The position numbers and the translations under genes were made by a program. Shown here in pieces: positions 59,349 through 64,000 of a stretch of DNA of 64,000 nt (the first letter of the stretch is position 1; each line of letters begins with the position of its first letter). The stretch spans positions 1 through 64,000 of the forward strand of contig JAOBSW010000327.1 of assembly GCA_026214975.1 (NCBI GenBank). Reading direction: 5' to 3'. The notes below the pieces were generated by a model. That model did no database searches. It was not told the DNA's origin and was given only the letters and a program-made list of their open reading frames with translations. This stretch comes from Gentiana macrophylla (taxonomy: Eukaryota; Streptophyta; Magnoliopsida; Gentianales; Gentianaceae).

Positions 59349-62300
59349 TGTTGAAATAGTGTCCTAAACCCAATCGGGTTGGACCGGATCTGACTAGGTC
59401 GGATCATTTCTACTGTTTCTTTATGTTTATACATATAATAAATGGCTTTTCTGTTATTATATTTGTTCGTTTAATGGACCAATTATGATATTGTATATAT
59501 GATAACGTCCTTAGTGTCAAACTGTGAAAGAGAAACCATGATAGTGATTATGGTTGATGAGATCTCGACACACTTTAAAATGTTTGATACTTAAATGTCT
59601 CTAGTCGTATGTGCTATTAAACAGGATGATAAGTTCTTAAAAATTCGAATAATTCTAGATGTTTTGGACTCAATTTGGTGTCGTGTGTTGTATTTGCGAT
59701 GTTTTATCCTTTTTGGGCTAGATTACTGCGGATGATTGAATTATTGCAGGATGATTCGAGATTAGAAGAAAAAGGCCCAAAAAGCGGAGCTAAAGTGGAA
59801 GAGTTCAAAAACCAGCCTCTGTCACACCCAGGGTGTGACAGTTTCCAGAAATCTTATCTTGGCCAACGAAATGTTCTGATTGGTCGAAACATTCACCAAC
59901 GTGATTTCTAGTAAATTGGCGTGATTTTCAATGCAAAAGAGGGGCCCACACACTAGAAGAGTCCAAGATTGATATATATTTGATTTTAGAGATTTTATTG
60001 ATTAAATTAATTATGGAAATAGATTTAATTAGGTGATTATCCCTTTTTTACTCCCCAAGTCGCAAAAAACAGGGACATACACGTCATATTGAGATTTTGG
60101 GGCGTGAAAACCATTCCATCACCATCTACTTTTTTTCTCTCAACTTTGGAAGAACAAGATTTTGCTTACGGCTCAAGAACGAAGAACGGATCGTGAATTT
60201 CTTGGTTTTATGCTATTTGTGAGACAATTCTATTTCTTTTCTCTTAATTTTCTGCCTTTTACTTTATTTTTACGTCTCATAATGCTTAAATCCATGATTT
60301 TTGTGATCTCTTTGATTATGCGCGAGTAGATTTAATTTTCTAGGATTATGAGAGCCCAATAAATGGATATGAGTTAAAGATTCGATCTTTCCTATTATTA
60401 TGAATCGATATGCTTGTGTATTGATTTTGGTGTGCTATTTCATACTAATTTATGGATTGATGGATCGAAAGATGAATTTTCATAGATTTATATGAAGAAT
60501 TTATTATCAATTAGGTGATGGACTGAAAGGTGAAATTTAATTGATAGGTTAGAACCATAATTTCAATCAAGAAAATTCATGAGAGCGAAAGTTAATTGAA
60601 ATTTCTTGTGATATTATGAATAATGATGTTTTAATGAGCCTAAATTAGTTTAATGAGCGAGAAATCGGATTTAATATTAATTTAGGCACGATTAATAGTA
60701 GTTTGAAAGAATACTGTTAATCACTTTTGATTATTCGTCAACATAAGTAAAAATTCATAGTAAATGGAAAGGTCGTTGTAAAAGTCATATATTTGTTACC
60801 GTGGTAATCCGACATCCTAGAAGTTCTTCCAACTTGATCTCTAGTAATTTCTTGGACTTGTGTTCAGTTTAAATAGGACCTTAGTTCTTAGTTATTTTAT
60901 AATTCAAAACACCAAAATTTGATTAGTTTAGCTAATATTCATTGATAACTATTCGGTGATTGTCCCAAGTCCCTGTGGGATCGACATCCTAAGTACTACT
61001 CGATAAGCCGTGCGCTTGCGGTAGCATTTAGTGATTATGGTTGATGAGATATCGAGACACTTTAAAAGGTTTGATACTTAAATGTCTCTAGTCGTATGTG
61101 CTATTAAACAGGACATTGATAGTACGATTAGACTAGCATGTATTAGATGTCTTCTATCTTATTAAAGGTAGGGATAGATCTCGTCTATCAAAGTGTAGAG
61201 ACACTTGGACTGTACATTGACGTGTATTACAAAATGCGTACGTTAGACTGACCCACTTACATTAAGTGTCGTAGTATGTGGCAGTTGTGTATTTATCCTG
61301 AGACTGGAGTCTTCATGGCATCACGGTGTGGATTGTCATGCTTTGACACTATTAAGGTTTCTCCTAGCCATGGGGACATCATGCGGTAGTGCTCCGTTAT
61401 GATATTGAAGCATGCGTAGGATACATGTTTGTTCATCCGGAAATCGCGTATCCTATGATTAGGAGTAAATATCCAAAATGACCTTCTTATTAGGAATGTC
61501 TAGCTCTCGTAAATCTTTGCAAAGTGGGAGTAAATGAGTTATTCCGAGAGAGCATGATATCCAGATTATAATATACAGTCGTTGATGTTTGACACTCGAC
61601 GTACGACCGTATGGATATTGTAACAGCGATATGATCTTATTTACACGGTAACTATTTCACATGAAATGTAGTAGTAATTGCTTTTTGACTCTTCCAATGA
61701 TTGGGGGTCACGGTGTGTTGCTAGACACTATTCCGTGATCATTAGGTATGAATGGCATTTTCGTAATTTGCACTTTATGTCAACGGCCAACATATTCGGA
61801 AGTCTATCGGGTCACAAACACATAATAACATCTAGCCGAAATGCGGTTATAGTGATAATCAAATAAGGAAAGTTTATCTCGACTATATATAGTGATAAAT
61901 TAATATGGTGATATTTATTTATTATGAATAAATAAAATACAAGATATTAATTATGTTGATTAATTAAATATACATGCATGTATGTCGAAATATATATGTA
62001 TATATGATATACATACATTTTGAAAATTAATTAATCATAGTATTATATTAATTAAGAATATTCCGGATGCCAAATTATTGGCATATGGGGCGCCATATTT
62101 AAGTGTATAAGATACAGTTGGATTGTGCAATTTAATTAATGATATTATCATATATTAATATTAGATATTAATAGATTTATATAAATTGATTTATGGTAAT
62201 AAGATAAAGATGGTCAATATTAGATATTGACAATATCTTGGATTTATTTAATATGAGATATTAAATTAAATGAGATAAATCTTGACTATATATTTTTCTT

Positions 62301-62446
62301 ATTTTACTAGTAAAATGTTTTTTTTCTCCTCAATCTACTAGGAAGCTTCTCCCAGTCAGATTGGGATCTACAGGGGGCGCGGGTCACCTTATTTAAGGGA
62401 GGCTTGGCTAGCTCTTTTGTATCATCACAATTCCAAAAGTTCATAA
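59349..62446 (+). repeat. Long LTR copy B (plus orientation), interrupted
   Basis: Starts TGTTGAAATAGTGTCCTAAA. The first 278 bases are followed by a foreign 1.4-kb segment (59627-61028), then the LTR resumes with an 85-base overlap (59542-59626 repeated at 61029-61113) and runs to TTCATAA at 62446. It shares most of its length with copies A and C. Confidence 0.75.
59627..61028 (+). mobile_element. Insert in LTR copy B, Gypsy-related, 85-bp flanking duplication
   Basis: It holds a perfect palindrome (CTGTCACACCC, 59819-59829; GGGTGTGACAG, 59831-59841) and near its end TCCCTGTGGGATCGAC (60973-60988), then GTGCGCTTGCGGTAGCATT. The same TCCCTGTGGGATCGAC motif occurs in the sequence at 54506, which suggests a shared Tat-type origin. 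No protein is encoded. The 85-base direct repeat at its borders is far longer than a normal target duplication. Confidence 0.55.
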
Positions 62447-63471
62447 TGTTGGAAAGGTGTCCTAAACCCAATCGGGTTGGACCGGATCCGACCGGGTCGG
62501 GTCATTTACAGTCTATTTAGTTCATGTAATAACTTTATTATGATTAATAAAAGCACTTATGTTATTATATTGTTTATCTTCATATTGTTTGTTGTATATA
62601 TATAGTAACGTCCCTAGTATCGATCTGTGATAGAAAAACCATGATAGTGATTATGGTTGATGAGATCTCTAATCACTATAACAAGGTTGGTACTTAAATG
62701 TCTCTAGTCTTATATATTATCAAATGGGACATTGATAGTATAATCAGACTAGCATGTATTGGATGTCTTCTATCTTTTAGAAGATAGGGATAGATCTCGT
62801 CTATCGAAGTGTAGGGACACTTGGACTGTACGTGGACGTGTATTAGAGAATGCGAACGTTAGACTGACCCACTTACATTAAGTGTCACACTATGTGGCGG
62901 TTGTGTAATTATCCTTTTGACCGGAGTCTTCATGGCATCACGGTGTGGATTGTCATGCTTTGACACTATTGAGATTTCTCCTAACCACGGGGCGATCATG
63001 CGGTAGTGATTGGGTATGATATTGAAGCATGCGGAGTATACATGATTGGTCGTCCGGGAATCGCGTATCCTATGATTGGGATCGAATATCCGAAATGGCC
63101 TTCTTATAAGGAATGTCTAGCTCTCGAGAATCTTTGCAAAGTGGGAGTAAATGTGTTATTCCGAGAGAGCATGATAGCCAGATTATAAGATACGATCGTT
63201 AATGTATTGACACTCGAGATACGATCGTATGGATATTATTATAGCGATAGGATTGTAAGTTACACGGTAACTGCTTCACATTAAAAGGTAGCAGTCATTG
63301 CTTTTGACTCTTCCGATGATTGGGGGTCACGGTGTATTGCTAGACGCTATCCCGTGATCGTTAGGCATGAAGGGCATTTTAGTAAATTACACTTTGTGTC
63401 TACGGCCAACATATTCGGAAGCCTATCGGGTCACACACATATGAACATCGAGTCGGATTAAAATGCGGTTA
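62447..63471 (+). repeat. Long LTR copy C (plus orientation), 3'-truncated
   Basis: Starts TGTTGGAAAGGTGTCCTAAA directly after the last base of copy B, at a point where copy A continues with TTCTTGTG; C therefore interrupts or replaces the end of B. It ends at ATGCGGTTATAG, where A and B continue, and is followed by a different LTR. Confidence 0.7.
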
Positions 63472-63482
63472 TAGTTGATAAC

Positions 63483-64000
63483 TGATATGCCCGGATCGGA
63501 ATGGGGCCCTGTTCATCCATATTGGGCCTACCCTCTTGGCCCATCAACATAGAAAAATGGGTTTCATTCTCTTCTGACCACTGCCACAACCATCTCTCAC
63601 CCGCTAGCTACAAGCCGGGTCCTATCCGCCAGCAGTAAGCTGGATCCTGTCCGCCAGTTCTATGTCGGATCCCTCTTCTCAATATGATTTCTACCCATAC
63701 AGTCAAAGCACAAATGAGTCCGCTATTTACCATACTGATCGATGGTCGCTGATCGCTGCCCGCCATCCTTATCGAGCCAGCTGGCCATAACAGCTGGCCC
63801 CTCATGACAGCTGGCTAAGACACTTGTATTACATGCGTAGTTAACTTAGCTATGTACTCTCAGTTGTCTTGTCAATGAAAGCGATGAGACCGACTTACTT
63901 TTTAGCCTATAAATATGGGATCACATTGTAATAAGAAAGGACTCAATCTCAAAACTTTAAGCTATAATTTAATACAAGCGAGACACTCGCCAATTTGTCG
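63483..64000 (+). repeat. LTR-like sequence entering from the right edge (possible Tat-type 5' LTR)
   Basis: It begins TGATATGCCCGGATCGG after the broken copy C and has a GC-richer composition, repeated GCTGG/CCAGC words (63640-63810), a TATA-like CCTATAAATATGG (63905-63917) and downstream ATTGTAATAAGAAAGG. It continues beyond the window, so its class is inferred from the start and promoter layout only. The minus frame at 63608-63805 is not a credible gene. Confidence 0.5.

Noticed and set aside
63608..63805. Minus-strand 65-codon frame
   Set aside because: Lies within an LTR-like, repeat-rich GCTGG region; no domain recognised.

Overview
This window is nuclear DNA of a flowering plant, most likely a eudicot. 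It is AT-rich and has intron-bearing genes with GT/AG junctions. It carries a plastid-type GGPP synthase, a plant-mobile-domain gene and a plant-type PP2C, in a dense background of Copia, Gypsy (Tekay-like and Tat-like), L1-type LINE, SINE, hAT-like and Stowaway-like repeats. I see no bacterial operons, no CRISPR array and no rRNA. The species cannot be named from the sequence alone.

Gene-bearing part (1-36,400). From left to right: the 5' part of a plant-mobile-domain (PMD/MAIN-like) gene on the minus strand (1-2335); the splicing factor SF3B4/SAP49 on the minus strand (3843-12605, nine coding exons), with a 5.3-kb Copia element in antisense orientation inside intron 6; a broken ARM-repeat gene (16701-17310, minus) truncated at a perfect 56-bp inverted repeat; a PP2C-family phosphatase on the plus strand (17939-20260, four exons); a SINE, a truncated LINE and a decayed Copia element whose 5' LTR contains a second SINE; two hAT-like non-autonomous elements; and an intact single-exon plastid geranylgeranyl diphosphate synthase (35310-36416, plus).

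Transposon-dominated part (36,700-64,000). A Tekay-like Gypsy element with chromodomain (36772-44443, minus) has matching 5-bp target duplications, but the LTR pieces at its two ends lie in opposite orientations. Next come a Stowaway-like MITE, a LINE fragment, and a Copia element (49302-54021) inserted into an older Gypsy-related sequence. From 54.6 kb to the right edge there is a nest of long LTR copies in both orientations around a Tat-like pol fragment with two RNase H domains.

The host genes are unrelated housekeeping or metabolic loci and do not form a cluster. SF3B4 acts in the U2 snRNP, the PP2C in signalling dephosphorylation, and GGPPS supplies C20 diphosphate for carotenoids, chlorophyll and gibberellins. 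Several conserved exons (PMD gene, SF3B4, ARM fragment) carry isolated one-base frameshifts, while PP2C and GGPPS read cleanly. That looks like residual assembly indels, although real decay cannot be excluded. I did not find a convincing new multi-gene system. The most unusual items are structural: the inverted-LTR Gypsy element, the SINE family with a TTAGGGTTTAACC 3' end and its filled/empty-site pair, the Copia LTRs with TA...TA ends, the 56-bp palindrome and the 85-bp duplication flanking a 1.4-kb insert.
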